From positions 29,528 through 93,527 of the forward strand of contig JBJENW010000032.1 of assembly GCA_051880395.1 (NCBI GenBank): a stretch of 64,000 nucleotides of DNA. The letters are read 5' to 3'. Below, piece after piece: positions 8,149 through 17,306 of this stretch. The translations under genes and the position numbers were made by a program. The stretch comes from JBJENW01 sp051880395. GTDB lineage: Bacteria > Bacillota > Clostridia > Lachnospirales > Lachnospiraceae. The notes under the pieces were generated by a model that saw nothing but the letters and a program-made list of their open reading frames with translations, made no database searches and was not told where the DNA came from. Each line of letters starts with the position of its first letter. Positions within the stretch are counted from its first letter, which is position 1.

Positions 8149-9912
8149 CTAACAATAATTTTGAATCACAATTTGCACTGAACGCTGTCCACCGTACTCA
8201 TTAATAGTCGGATAATACACAAAAGACAGTGCGATCTGGTTTTTCTCTCCCCGGCATAAAGCATCCACCTCACGCTTTCCGAACTTCTCCTCCACATATC
8301 GGAAAAATTCATCCACATCTCCGAAATACACAGCTTCCATGATTCCAAGATTTTTCATACGGATTTTCAGTTTCAGTACTTTTTTCTTTTTCTCAAATAC
8401 CCGGGCTGATACCAGTTCAGTTCCTTTCACAGCAAATATCGGCTTTTCGTTGCCTTTTCCAAAGGGTTCAAGCAGATTCAATTGAGAAATTAATGAAAAA
8501 TTAATATATTCCAACGGCATCGGCACATCGATAACGATTTTCGGTATAAAATCTTTTTCCGTCAACGTCGAATTCTCATTTAATCTTTTTCGAAACAGGT
8601 CTACATTCTTTTCCGGCATTGATAAGCCAGCCGCCATCGGATGTCCCCCAAACTTTGTAAACAGTTCTCTGCACCGCACCATCTCCTCATACATCGAATA
8701 TGCCGGAATAGAACGCCCCGAACCTTTTACTCCATCCTCACTCTTTGTCAATACAAAAACCGGATGATTATAGCGCTCCCGGATTCTTCCGGCAATGATT
8801 CCAGCAATGCTTTCATGACAATCCGGCAAATATACGACCATGACCTTATCCTTGTCATATCCATTTTGTTCAATCATCGCTACTGCCTGATCAACCCCTT
8901 CTGCCGTCAGATCTTTTCTGGAGCTGTTCATCTGATACAATTCTTCCGCCAGGCGCTCCGCTTCTTTTTCATCCTCGCATAAGAGTAGATCCAACGCCTG
9001 TTTCGCTGTATCCAGGCGTCCACTTGCATTGATACAAGGGCCTAACACAAAGCCAAAATGGTACGATTTGATCTCCTCCGGTTTTAAATTATTTTTTAAT
9101 ATGAGCGCTTTCAGACCGATCTGTTTCGTATGATGCAGTTTCTCTAAACCTAATTTTACAAGAACCCGATTTTCCCCCTGCAAATCCATAACGTCACCTA
9201 CTGTCGCAAAGGCAGCGTTTTCTAAAAACGCATCCGCCTCTTCCACCGGAATTCCCGCCTTCTCATATACGACCTGTATCCACTTGTATGCCACAGCCGC
9301 CCCACACAGCTGTTTAAACGGATAACGGCATTCTTCCTGTTTTGGATTAATGATCGCATCCGCATTGCTCTTTAACACTGTTCTGGTTTTATCAGCTTCC
9401 TCCCGATATGGAATCTCATGATGGTCAGTTACAAGGATCGTCAGATTCTTTTCTTTTCCATACGCGATTTCTTCAATTGCAGAAATTCCGTTATCACAAG
9501 TCACAATTGTATCAATTCCATCCGCAATTGCTTTTTCGATCAGATTGATATTTAATCCATATCCGTCTTTCACACGATCCGGTATAGCCGCATCCACATC
9601 CGCTCCACATCGTTGCAGCCCTTTCATCAGTATGTATGTCGCATTGACACCATCTATGTCATAATCTCCAATAATTCGGATTTTCTTTTTCTGTTTGATT
9701 TTTTCTAAAATTTTTCCTGCAGCAAGATCAGCATCTTTTAACAAATGTGGATCGTGTAAAGATTCCCTTCCACCATTCAGGTACTCATTGATTGCTCTAT
9801 CTCCGATGACATCCCGATTTCGAATAATACGGGCGATCACAGGATCAATCTGAAACATTTTTCCAATTCCTGTAAAATCTGCCCGCTTTGCTGCTACTAC
9901 CCATTTTTCCAT
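8149..9912 (-). CDS. recJ: Single-stranded-DNA exonuclease of the RecJ type (DHH/DHHA1)
   Basis: A 587-residue DHH-family phosphoesterase that degrades single-stranded DNA 5' to 3' during recombination and repair. Motif I reads GDYDIDG at residues 82-88, the DHH motif (TDHHE) lies near residue 160, and the DHHA1 domain carries GSGRS and FGGHPMAAG before an OB-like C-terminal domain. The motif is DYDID rather than the more frequent DADAD, but all metal-binding aspartates are present. The protein is at the short end for bacterial RecJ. It lies 30 bases after truA and is probably in its operon. Confidence 0.85.
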   Translation of the reverse strand: MEKWVVAAKRADFTGIGKMFQIDPVIARIIRNRDVIGDRAINEYLNGGRESLHDPHLLKDADLAAGKILEKIKQKKKIRIIGDYDIDGVNATYILMKGLQRCGADVDAAIPDRVKDGYGLNINLIEKAIADGIDTIVTCDNGISAIEEIAYGKEKNLTILVTDHHEIPYREEADKTRTVLKSNADAIINPKQEECRYPFKQLCGAAVAYKWIQVVYEKAGIPVEEADAFLENAAFATVGDVMDLQGENRVLVKLGLEKLHHTKQIGLKALILKNNLKPEEIKSYHFGFVLGPCINASGRLDTAKQALDLLLCEDEKEAERLAEELYQMNSSRKDLTAEGVDQAVAMIEQNGYDKDKVMVVYLPDCHESIAGIIAGRIRERYNHPVFVLTKSEDGVKGSGRSIPAYSMYEEMVRCRELFTKFGGHPMAAGLSMPEKNVDLFRKRLNENSTLTEKDFIPKIVIDVPMPLEYINFSLISQLNLLEPFGKGNEKPIFAVKGTELVSARVFEKKKKVLKLKIRMKNLGIMEAVYFGDVDEFFRYVEEKFGKREVDALCRGEKNQIALSFVYYPTINEYGGQRSVQIVIQNYC

Positions 9913-9942
9913 TTTCTGTTTCCTTCTACTATCTTTTTATTC

Positions 9943-10683
9943 CTAATATCTCACTTCTTCTAATGACAATCCTTTCGCCGCGATCGTCACTCCTGCTTTA
10001 TCACGATTTTTTGCCTTCAAAACAGATTCCATTTCTTGCTGCATCCGTTTTCCCATTCCAACTTCTACCAGTGTTCCTACAATAATGCGCACCATATTTT
10101 GTAAAAAACCATTTCCAGTCACGCGTATCTGTAACTCACCGTCACGCTGTGTAAACGAAATTGAATAAATCGTCCGAACAGCTGATTTCTTCAAATGCCG
10201 ATTCCCACAAAAACTGGTAAAGTCATGCTCACCTTCCAAAAATGATGCAGCATCTTTCATTTTCAAAAGATCTAATTTTTCCGGAATATGCAGTGTATAC
10301 TTCCTGGTAAATACATTCGGCTGCTGCGTTGTACAAATCCGATATACATATGTTTTTTCTTTTGCACAAAGTCTGGCATGAAATCTCGCATCTACTTTTT
10401 CCACTGACATTACAACAATATCTTCCGGTAAATATTGATTCAAATAAGTAAGAATCTCCTGCTCGCCCCTACCGTCATCAGGCAATTTCACATTTGCAAC
10501 CTGCGCATTCGCATGCACACCTGCATCCGTACGTCCTGAGCCATGAACTTCAATCGCCTCTCCGGTCATTTTCTCTAAAACTGATTCTACTTTTCCCTGA
10601 ATGGTATCCTTTGTGTTACCCTGTTTCTGCCATCCACGATACCGTGTTCCATCGTATTGCAAGACTAATTTATAATTTTGCAT
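9943..10683 (-). CDS. truA: tRNA pseudouridine(38-40) synthase
   Basis: Converts uridines 38-40 in tRNA anticodon stems to pseudouridine. The 246-residue protein carries the catalytic motif GRTDAGVHA with Asp53, and the usual QYDGT start. The ATG at 10683 is chosen over one ten codons upstream because AAAGGAA directly precedes it and TruA proteins start about here. An intrinsic terminator belonging to the mrp gene lies just upstream, so truA may rely on partial read-through or on a promoter I did not find. Confidence 0.93.
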   Translation of the reverse strand: MQNYKLVLQYDGTRYRGWQKQGNTKDTIQGKVESVLEKMTGEAIEVHGSGRTDAGVHANAQVANVKLPDDGRGEQEILTYLNQYLPEDIVVMSVEKVDARFHARLCAKEKTYVYRICTTQQPNVFTRKYTLHIPEKLDLLKMKDAASFLEGEHDFTSFCGNRHLKKSAVRTIYSISFTQRDGELQIRVTGNGFLQNMVRIIVGTLVEVGMGKRMQQEMESVLKAKNRDKAGVTIAAKGLSLEEVRY

Positions 10684-10703
10684 TCCGTTCCTTTCTAAAA
10701 AAA

Positions 10704-10723
10704 CTGCCACCACAAAGTGGCAG
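10704..10723 (-). terminator. Intrinsic terminator after the Mrp ATPase gene
   Basis: A 7-bp GC-rich stem (10704-10710 with 10717-10723) is flanked by A-runs and T-runs. It follows directly after the mrp stop codon and lies upstream of truA. Confidence 0.75.
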
Positions 10724-10730
10724 CTTTTTT

Positions 10731-11567
10731 TTACTGTAACGCTAAAATTTCGTTTATCGCATCATCTAAATATGGATTTTCTACCATATGGAACGTTCCA
10801 TGATCTGCAAACTGCGCATACTCTGGTACAATTGGCATTTTTCCAAGTACTTTTGTATTTGCCTGTGCAGCTGCTTCATCAACCTTACTTTCACCAAAGA
10901 TTGAAATCTCTTTTCCACAATCCGGACATTTCACATAGCTGTAATTTTCAACCAAACCTAATACTGGCACATGCATCATATCCGCCATATTGCAGGCCTT
11001 CTTTACAATTAACTGTACCAGATCCTGTGGTGAAGTAACAACCACAATTCCATCTACCGGAATGGACTGAAATACGGTCAACGGAACATCTCCTGTTCCT
11101 GGTGGCATATCTACAAGCAAATAGTCTAACTCTCCCCATACAACATCTGTCCAAAACTGTTTTACCATACCTGCGATCACAGGTCCTCTCCAAAGAACCG
11201 GAGCTGCTTCATCTTCCATCAACAGATTTACAGACATAACTTTCATACCATTTTCTGTTTCTACAGGAGCAATAAATTTACCATCGCTATATGCAGGCCC
11301 ATGTACCCCAAACATTTTCGGAATCGAAGGTCCTGTGATATCCGCGTCCATAATTCCTACGCGATAGCCTTTCTTTTGCATTAAAGATGCAAGTGAAGCT
11401 GTCACAAAAGACTTTCCTACACCGCCTTTTCCACTGACTACCGCAATTACTTTTTTTATTGAAGATTTTTCATTTAACGGTTCTATCAAACTCTTTTTTT
11501 CACTGCAGCTTTCCTGATTACAGTTTCCCGCTTTACTGCAACTGCTGCATGCACTATTCTCTGCCAT
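10731..11567 (-). CDS. Mrp/NBP35 (ApbC) family Fe-S carrier ATPase
   Basis: A 278-residue ParA-like ATPase that in known members holds and delivers [4Fe-4S] clusters. It has a deviant Walker A GKGGVGKS near residues 48-55, switch motifs with DMPPGTGD, and a C-terminal CPDCG pair of cysteines near residue 220 for the bridging cluster. The N-terminus adds a cysteine-rich ferredoxin-like segment (CSSCSKAGNC and a following C) as in eukaryotic NBP35 and some anaerobe homologues. The start at 11567 is chosen because TGGAGG lies upstream of MAENSA; an upstream ATG at 11630 lacks a site. Confidence 0.9.
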   Translation of the reverse strand: MAENSACSSCSKAGNCNQESCSEKKSLIEPLNEKSSIKKVIAVVSGKGGVGKSFVTASLASLMQKKGYRVGIMDADITGPSIPKMFGVHGPAYSDGKFIAPVETENGMKVMSVNLLMEDEAAPVLWRGPVIAGMVKQFWTDVVWGELDYLLVDMPPGTGDVPLTVFQSIPVDGIVVVTSPQDLVQLIVKKACNMADMMHVPVLGLVENYSYVKCPDCGKEISIFGESKVDEAAAQANTKVLGKMPIVPEYAQFADHGTFHMVENPYLDDAINEILALQ

Positions 11568-11601
11568 ATTAACCTCCATATTTTCATACGTATTCTTGAT
11601 A

Positions 11602-11630
11602 AGTATACCCTCTTTTTCTATAAAAAACAA
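11602..11630 (-). promoter_or_regulatory. Sigma-A promoter of the Mrp ATPase gene
   Basis: TTGTTT (11625-11630) and TATACT (11602-11607) on the minus strand are 17 bases apart. This supports transcription starting downstream of 11600 and the ATG at 11567. Confidence 0.6.
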
Positions 11631-11668
11631 GGGTAAATCCTGCTGTTTCCTGCGTCAAAAGCAAAATA

Positions 11669-11703
11669 CGGTGATTTTAAATCACACTGATTTAAAACCA
11701 CCG
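11669..11703 (-). terminator. Terminator of the butyryl-CoA pathway operon
   Basis: A 16-bp stem (11669-11684 with 11688-11703), perfect in RNA if one G-U pair is allowed, lies after etfA. It is followed on the minus strand by TATTTTGCTTTT. Confidence 0.75.
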
Positions 11704-11741
11704 CATTTCTTATGATAAGCTTATCTTCCGCTTCAAAAATC

Positions 11742-12797
11742 TTATTTCTCAGCTAATTCTTCTTTTAATGCTTTTGTCAAAGCAGGAACGATTTTGTTTA
11801 AATCACCAACCAAACCATAATCAGCTACATCAAAGATTGGTGCGCTTTCATCTTTGTTGATTGCAACGATCAAATCTGAATCTTCCATACCTGCAACGTG
11901 CTGGATTGCTCCAGAAATACCGATTGCAAAGTAAATCTGAGGACGAACAGTCTTACCTGTCTGACCTACCTGTAAGTCAACCGGTAACCATCCATTCTCT
12001 ACAACTGCACGAGAGCAGCTGACTGTTCCGCCAAGAACATCTGCTAAATCCTGTAATAACTGGAAGTTTTCTTTGGATCCAACTCCACGACCACCGGATA
12101 CTAAGATTTTTGCATCCATGATATTTGCAGTATTCTTTACAGCCTTAACAACATTTAAGATTTCTACATATCTGTTGTTTGGTGTGAATCCTGGATTGTA
12201 ATCAATAACTTCTGCTTTTGCACCTTTGTTCGGAGCGATTTTCTGCATAACACCTGGACGAACAGTTGCCATCTGAGGACGGTTGTCCGGGCAAGCGATT
12301 GTTGCGATGGTGTTTCCACCGAATGCAGGACGAGTCATTAATAACTGATTGTGTTTCTGCTCCTGATTTGGTACTGGGTTGATTGGGAAATCTCCAATCT
12401 CCAGTTTTGTACAGTCTGCAGTTAAACCAGTTGCAACTCTTGCAGATACGGTAGGACCAAGGTCACGACCGATTGCAGTTGCACCTACTAACATAATTTC
12501 TGGTTTGTATTCATTGATAACAGATGCAAGTGCATGTGCATATGGTTCTGTTCTGTAATCTTTTAATTCTGGATCATCTACAACGATGACTTTATCAGCT
12601 CCGTACTCAGCTAATTCATCTGCGAGACCTTTTACACCGGAACCGATTAAAACTGCTGTTACTTCTGTATTTAAATCTTTTGCTAATTCTTTACCTTTAC
12701 CAAGTAATTCAAATGCAACACCGTCTAAAACGTTGTCAACCTGCTGTGCAAAGACAAATACTCCTTTATATTCTTCTAAACCCATCTTATTCACCAC
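11742..12797 (-). CDS. etfA: Electron-transfer flavoprotein alpha subunit
   Basis: The large ETF subunit, which binds FAD and pairs with EtfB. With butyryl-CoA dehydrogenase it forms the electron-bifurcating complex that couples crotonyl-CoA reduction by NADH to ferredoxin reduction. The 351-residue protein shows the C-terminal FAD signature (SGGRGVGS near residue 237, then QVGQTGKTV and GISGAIQH). The start is one of two adjacent GTG codons behind AAAAGGAAAA; the ATG four codons on is less well placed. It is the last gene of the cluster, 12 bases after etfB. Confidence 0.95.
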   Translation of the reverse strand: MVNKMGLEEYKGVFVFAQQVDNVLDGVAFELLGKGKELAKDLNTEVTAVLIGSGVKGLADELAEYGADKVIVVDDPELKDYRTEPYAHALASVINEYKPEIMLVGATAIGRDLGPTVSARVATGLTADCTKLEIGDFPINPVPNQEQKHNQLLMTRPAFGGNTIATIACPDNRPQMATVRPGVMQKIAPNKGAKAEVIDYNPGFTPNNRYVEILNVVKAVKNTANIMDAKILVSGGRGVGSKENFQLLQDLADVLGGTVSCSRAVVENGWLPVDLQVGQTGKTVRPQIYFAIGISGAIQHVAGMEDSDLIVAINKDESAPIFDVADYGLVGDLNKIVPALTKALKEELAEK

Positions 12798-12809
12798 TTT
12801 TCCTTTTTA

Positions 12810-13595
12810 TTAAATGATATGTTTTTCTTTAAATTTGCCGACTAAGTTTGCAACTAATGCATCTGGAGTATCTCCCTCTAACATCTCGCCTGCACCCTTC
12901 GGCACTTTGTCAGATGCTTTTGCAATCTTTGTAGGAGATCCTTTCAGACCAAGATTTGCATCATCTACATCTTTCAGGTCTGCTCTACCCCAAACGGTAA
13001 CTTCTTTTTCATATGCATCAAAGATTCCGCCTGGTGTCATGTAACGTGGCTCATTTAATTCGGATAATGCTGTGATCAGACAAGGCATTTTTGCCTTTAC
13101 TTCATGATATCTGTCTTCATACTGACGCTGTACGATAACAGAATCTCCTTCTACTTTGATATCCTGTGCATAGGAAATAACCGGAAGTCCTAAATGTTCT
13201 GCGATCTGAGGTCCAACCTGAGCGGTATCACCATCAATTGCCTGACGTCCAGTAATGATCAAATCATAATCGATATTACGAATTGCACCTGCAATTGTAG
13301 TAGAAGTTGCCCATGTATCAGCTCCACCTAATACACGATCTGTTACAAGGATTCCCTTGTCAGCTCCCATTGCAAATGCTTCACGTAATACTTCCTCCGC
13401 TTTCGGAAGCCCCATAGTAAGAACAGTTACTTCTGCTCCATACTGATCTTTTAATCTAAGTGCTGCTTCCAAACCTGCTTTATCATCCGGGTTCATGATA
13501 GTAAGCATAGCAGCTCTGTTCAACGTACCGTCTGGATTAAATTTAACTCCGCCTTTTGTATCCGGTACCTGTTTTACACATACAACTATTTTCAC
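12810..13595 (-). CDS. etfB: Electron-transfer flavoprotein beta subunit
   Basis: The smaller ETF subunit, which in bifurcating ETFs also binds FAD and contacts NADH. The 261-residue protein begins with the typical KIVVCVKQVPDT and contains the ETF-beta signature near TGRQAIDGDTAQVGPQ at about residues 120-135. It lies between bcd (50 bases) and etfA (12 bases), the standard bcd-etfB-etfA order. Confidence 0.95.
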   Translation of the reverse strand: MKIVVCVKQVPDTKGGVKFNPDGTLNRAAMLTIMNPDDKAGLEAALRLKDQYGAEVTVLTMGLPKAEEVLREAFAMGADKGILVTDRVLGGADTWATSTTIAGAIRNIDYDLIITGRQAIDGDTAQVGPQIAEHLGLPVISYAQDIKVEGDSVIVQRQYEDRYHEVKAKMPCLITALSELNEPRYMTPGGIFDAYEKEVTVWGRADLKDVDDANLGLKGSPTKIAKASDKVPKGAGEMLEGDTPDALVANLVGKFKEKHII

Positions 13596-13645
13596 GGTAA
13601 TTTCACTCCTTAATATTTTTATTGTTTACGAACGTGGAATCGCAA

Positions 13646-14800
13646 CTATTTCAATAATGCACCAGAAATAACCATACGCTGAACTTCTGAAGTTCCTTCG
13701 TAAATTTCTGTGATCTTAGCATCACGCATCATACGCTCAACATCGTATTCTCTGATATATCCATATCCACCGAACAACTGAACAACCTCTGTTGTAACAG
13801 CCATTGCTGTCTCTGCTGCAAATAATTTTGCTTTTGCAGCTTCTACAGAGTATACTTTCTGTGTAGCTTTTGCCTGTGCTGCTCTGTATACCAGGAATTT
13901 TGCTGCATCAATTCTAGCTGCCATATCTGCAATCTTGAACTGTGTATTCTGCTGCTGAGCAATTGCACGACCAAACTGTTTTCTTTCTTTGGTGTATTCG
14001 ATACAACGATCTAATGCACCTTCAGCGATACCAAGTGCCTGTGCTGCGATACCGATACGTCCACCATCCAAGGTATGCATTGCGATTGGGAAACCTTTTC
14101 CTTCTGGTCCTAACAGATTTTCCTTTGGAATTCTGCAGTCTTCAAAGATCAACTCATATGTAGATGATCCACGGATACCCATTTTCTTTTCCTTGGTTCC
14201 AAATGTAAATCCAGGAGTTCCTTTTTCTACGATGAATGCAGAGAAGTTTTTCTTCTTTCTTCCTCTCTTATCTTCTGTTACACTTGTAACTGCGATTACG
14301 ATATAAACATCAGCAACTTTACCGTTTGTGATAAAGCATTTGGATCCGTTTAATACCCACTCGTCACCATCTAATACTGCTTTTGTCTGGCATCCCTGAG
14401 CATCTGTACCAGCGCCCGGCTCAGTCAGACCAAATGCACCAAGTTTTTCACCTTTTGCAAGAGGAGTCACATATTTTTGTTTCTGCTCTTCTGTTCCGTA
14501 TGTCATGATTGGATCGATGCAAAGAGAAGTATGTGCGGATACGATAACACCTGTTGTTGCACAAACTTTTGATAACTCTTCTACACACATAACATATGTC
14601 AAAGGATCACAGCCCTGTCCGCCATATTCCTTTGGTACTGGAATTCCTAAGAATCCATATTTTGCCATTTTGTCCACTGTTTCCTGTGGAAATACTTCTG
14701 TCTCATCTGTTTCCTGAGCCAGAGGTTTTGCTTCATTTTCAGCGAATTCTTTAAATAAAGATCTCGCCATTTCATGTTTCTTATCTAAAGAAAAATCCAT
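13646..14800 (-). CDS. bcd: Butyryl-CoA dehydrogenase
   Basis: A flavin enzyme that reduces crotonyl-CoA to butyryl-CoA. The 384-residue protein has the acyl-CoA dehydrogenase fold, with the FAD signature (GAFGLTEPGAGTDA near 125-140) and the catalytic glutamate at about Glu368 in IYEGTSE, the short-chain position. It sits with etfB and etfA, with which the bifurcating complex forms in known butyrate producers. Confidence 0.94.
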   Translation of the reverse strand: MDFSLDKKHEMARSLFKEFAENEAKPLAQETDETEVFPQETVDKMAKYGFLGIPVPKEYGGQGCDPLTYVMCVEELSKVCATTGVIVSAHTSLCIDPIMTYGTEEQKQKYVTPLAKGEKLGAFGLTEPGAGTDAQGCQTKAVLDGDEWVLNGSKCFITNGKVADVYIVIAVTSVTEDKRGRKKKNFSAFIVEKGTPGFTFGTKEKKMGIRGSSTYELIFEDCRIPKENLLGPEGKGFPIAMHTLDGGRIGIAAQALGIAEGALDRCIEYTKERKQFGRAIAQQQNTQFKIADMAARIDAAKFLVYRAAQAKATQKVYSVEAAKAKLFAAETAMAVTTEVVQLFGGYGYIREYDVERMMRDAKITEIYEGTSEVQRMVISGALLK

Positions 14801-14870
14801 GATCTACACTCCTTTATATTCATTCTATTTCTGTATGCAGCACGTAAAATGCTCTACACGCTTCACGCTA

Positions 14871-15710
14871 TTATTTGCTGTAATCGTAGAATCCGATTCC
14901 TATCTTCTGTCCTAATTTTCCAGCACGAACCATTTTCTTCAGCAAAGTATGTGGACGATACTTTGGATCACCTGTCTCATCATATAATACATTCATGATT
15001 GCAAGACAGATATCAAGACCAATCAAATCACCTAATGCTAAAGGTCCCATTGGATGGTTTGCACCTAATTTCATAGCTGTATCAATACCTTCTACAGATG
15101 CTGTTCCGTCTGCATAGATACCAACTGCTTCATTGATCATTGGGATTAAGATTCTGTTTACAACGAATCCCGGAGCTTCTTTTACTTCTACTGGAGTTTT
15201 TCCGATTTCTTTTGAGATTGCAACAACTTTATCATTGATTTCATCAGTTGTGTTTTCTCCACGAATAACCTCGATCAGTTTCATAACTGGAGCCGGGTTA
15301 AAGAAATGCATACCGATTACTGGTCTGTCTAAGCCAGCAGCTATTTCTGTGATAGATAAAGAAGATGTATTTGTTGCGAAAATACAATTAGCCGGAACGA
15401 TGTCCTGTAACTCTTTGAATGTCTGTTTTTTGATATCCATTACTTCAAGAGCAGCTTCTACAACTAAATCTGCATCTGTACAGATTGTCTTTACACCAGT
15501 TGTGATCTTTGCTAAGATCTTGTCTGCATCTTCCTGTGTCATTTTTCCTTTTGCAACTCTTTTTTCAAAGCCCTTTGCAATTTTTTTCTTACCATTTGCT
15601 GCGAATTCTTCGTTGATATCACATAAATATACTTCGTATCCTTCTGTCTGTGCAAATGCCTGTGCAATACCAGAACCCATAGTTCCAGCGCCAATAACTC
15701 CTACTTTCAT
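14871..15710 (-). CDS. hbd: 3-hydroxybutyryl-CoA dehydrogenase
   Basis: Reduces acetoacetyl-CoA to 3-hydroxybutyryl-CoA. The 279-residue protein has the NAD(P)-binding loop GAGTMGSG at residues 7-14 and the catalytic His135-Glu147 pair (GMHFFNPAP then LIEVI). It begins after AAGGAGG at a well-placed ATG. A hairpin and a candidate promoter separate it from thl, so it may be expressed partly on its own. No crotonase gene lies beside it. Confidence 0.95.
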   Translation of the reverse strand: MKVGVIGAGTMGSGIAQAFAQTEGYEVYLCDINEEFAANGKKKIAKGFEKRVAKGKMTQEDADKILAKITTGVKTICTDADLVVEAALEVMDIKKQTFKELQDIVPANCIFATNTSSLSITEIAAGLDRPVIGMHFFNPAPVMKLIEVIRGENTTDEINDKVVAISKEIGKTPVEVKEAPGFVVNRILIPMINEAVGIYADGTASVEGIDTAMKLGANHPMGPLALGDLIGLDICLAIMNVLYDETGDPKYRPHTLLKKMVRAGKLGQKIGIGFYDYSK

Positions 15711-15744
15711 GTTAGATCCTCCTTGTATAATTTGACATATTTCG

Positions 15745-15783
15745 ATTTTAACATAATACCGGGAGACTGTAAATGCCTCCCGG
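15745..15783 (-). promoter_or_regulatory. Hairpin with overlapping promoter between thl and hbd
   Basis: A CCGGGAG/CTCCCGG stem (15759-15765 with 15777-15783) lies after thl and could attenuate transcription. Overlapping it on the minus strand, TTTACA (15768-15773) and TAAAAT (15745-15750) are 17 bases apart, so hbd-bcd-etfBA may have its own start. Confidence 0.45.
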
Positions 15784-15828
15784 CTTTCTTTTCTATGTAA
15801 AAAATGTGAAAAATGTTTCTTCTATTAA

Positions 15829-17016
15829 TTAAGCTTTTTCTACGATTGTAGAGCAGCCCATTCCACCACCGATACACAGAGTTGCAAGACCTTTCTTTAC
15901 GTCAGGACGTTTCTGCATCTCATGTAACAATGTAACTAAGATACGGCATCCAGATGCTCCAACCGGATGTCCTAATGCAATTGCTCCACCATTTACGTTT
16001 ACTTTTGACATATCGAAGTTCAGATCTCTTGCAACAGCAATAGACTGAGCAGCAAATGCCTCATTTGCTTCCACAAGATCGATATCATCAATTGTTAAAC
16101 CGGTTTTTTCAAATACTTTCTTTGTAGATGCAACTGGTCCAACACCCATGATAGAAGGATCTACACCGCCAAGTGCTCCACTTACCCATGTAGCCATTGG
16201 TGTAACACCAAGTTCTTTTGCTTTTTCTTCGCTCATAACAACGATTGCAGCTGCACCATCATTGATACCAGATGCATTACCTGCTGTTACGAATCCACCC
16301 TCTTTACCAGAGCAGCATTTCAGTTTGCTTAAGCTTTCTGCTGTTGTACCTGCACGAGGTCCCTCATCTTTTGCAAACATGACTGTTTCTCTCTTAACTT
16401 TTACTGGAACTGGCACGATTTCGTCATCAAATTTGCCTTCTGCAATTGCTTTCTCACATTTCTGCTGGCTGTTTGCTGCAAACTCATCTAATTCTTCACG
16501 AGTAATACCATATTTATCGCAAACATTTTCTGCTGTGATCATCATGTGATACTGATTGAATGCATCCCATAATGCATCGTTGATCATGGTATCTACTAAT
16601 GTACCATTGTTCATACGATATCCGAAACGAGCATTCGGAAGTGCGAATGGTGCTCTAGACATGTTTTCCATACCACCTGCAACAACGATATCAGCCTGAC
16701 CTGCTAAGATCATCTGTGCTGCCTCATTCACACATTTCAGACCAGAACCGCAAACCACATTCAATGTGAATGCCGGTACTTCGATTGGTAATCCAGCCTT
16801 GATAGATGCCTGACGAGCTGGGTTCTGTCCCAATCCTGCCTGAATAACACACCCCATCATTACTTCGTCAACCTGCTCTGGTTTTACACCTGCTCTGTTT
16901 AAAGCTTCTTTGATAACAATTGCACCAAGATCAACTGCTGGTGTACCGCTTAATGCGCCACCCATTTTACCAATTGCTGTACGACAAGCGCCTGCTAAAA
17001 CTACTTTCTTTGCCAT
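15829..17016 (-). CDS. thl: Acetyl-CoA acetyltransferase (thiolase)
   Basis: Condenses two acetyl-CoA to acetoacetyl-CoA, the first step of butyrate formation. The 395-residue protein shows all catalytic residues: Cys89 in NVVCGSG, His350 in GHPVGASG and Cys381 in LCIGGGMG. It is the first gene of the pathway block and has a long leader of about 200 bases from the promoter at 17235-17263. Confidence 0.96.
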   Translation of the reverse strand: MAKKVVLAGACRTAIGKMGGALSGTPAVDLGAIVIKEALNRAGVKPEQVDEVMMGCVIQAGLGQNPARQASIKAGLPIEVPAFTLNVVCGSGLKCVNEAAQMILAGQADIVVAGGMENMSRAPFALPNARFGYRMNNGTLVDTMINDALWDAFNQYHMMITAENVCDKYGITREELDEFAANSQQKCEKAIAEGKFDDEIVPVPVKVKRETVMFAKDEGPRAGTTAESLSKLKCCSGKEGGFVTAGNASGINDGAAAIVVMSEEKAKELGVTPMATWVSGALGGVDPSIMGVGPVASTKKVFEKTGLTIDDIDLVEANEAFAAQSIAVARDLNFDMSKVNVNGGAIALGHPVGASGCRILVTLLHEMQKRPDVKKGLATLCIGGGMGCSTIVEKA

Positions 17017-17234
17017 ATTCTTATCTCCTTTGAAAAATTATTTTACCGGTCAGATAACCGGAAGTTCACACGCCTGATTCATCTGCACGTTTCCGCACAA
17101 ATGTTTTTCGAGGACTGTTATTTTTTTAACAATCTCTCTCAAAAAAAAGTAAATTTCGACTGACCCAGTTAAAATTTACAATTTTCATAGCTGCATTAAA
17201 TTCCATGAAAAACTTACACGTTTTCCATGTGCTT

Positions 17235-17263
17235 ATACTAACACATTCTACTGGGTTTTGCAA
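17235..17263 (-). promoter_or_regulatory. Sigma-A promoter of thl
   Basis: TTGCAA (17258-17263) and TAGTAT (17235-17240) on the minus strand have a 17-base spacer. The resulting untranslated leader would be about 200 bases, and I see no recognised riboswitch in it. Confidence 0.55.
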
Positions 17264-17306
17264 TAAAAATCTTTGTAAATCTATGCATTCTTTTGTATTT
17301 TTATGC

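Noticed and set aside
15133..15735. 200-codon plus-strand frame over hbd
   Set aside because: Antisense to a well-supported enzyme gene and without any start signal.
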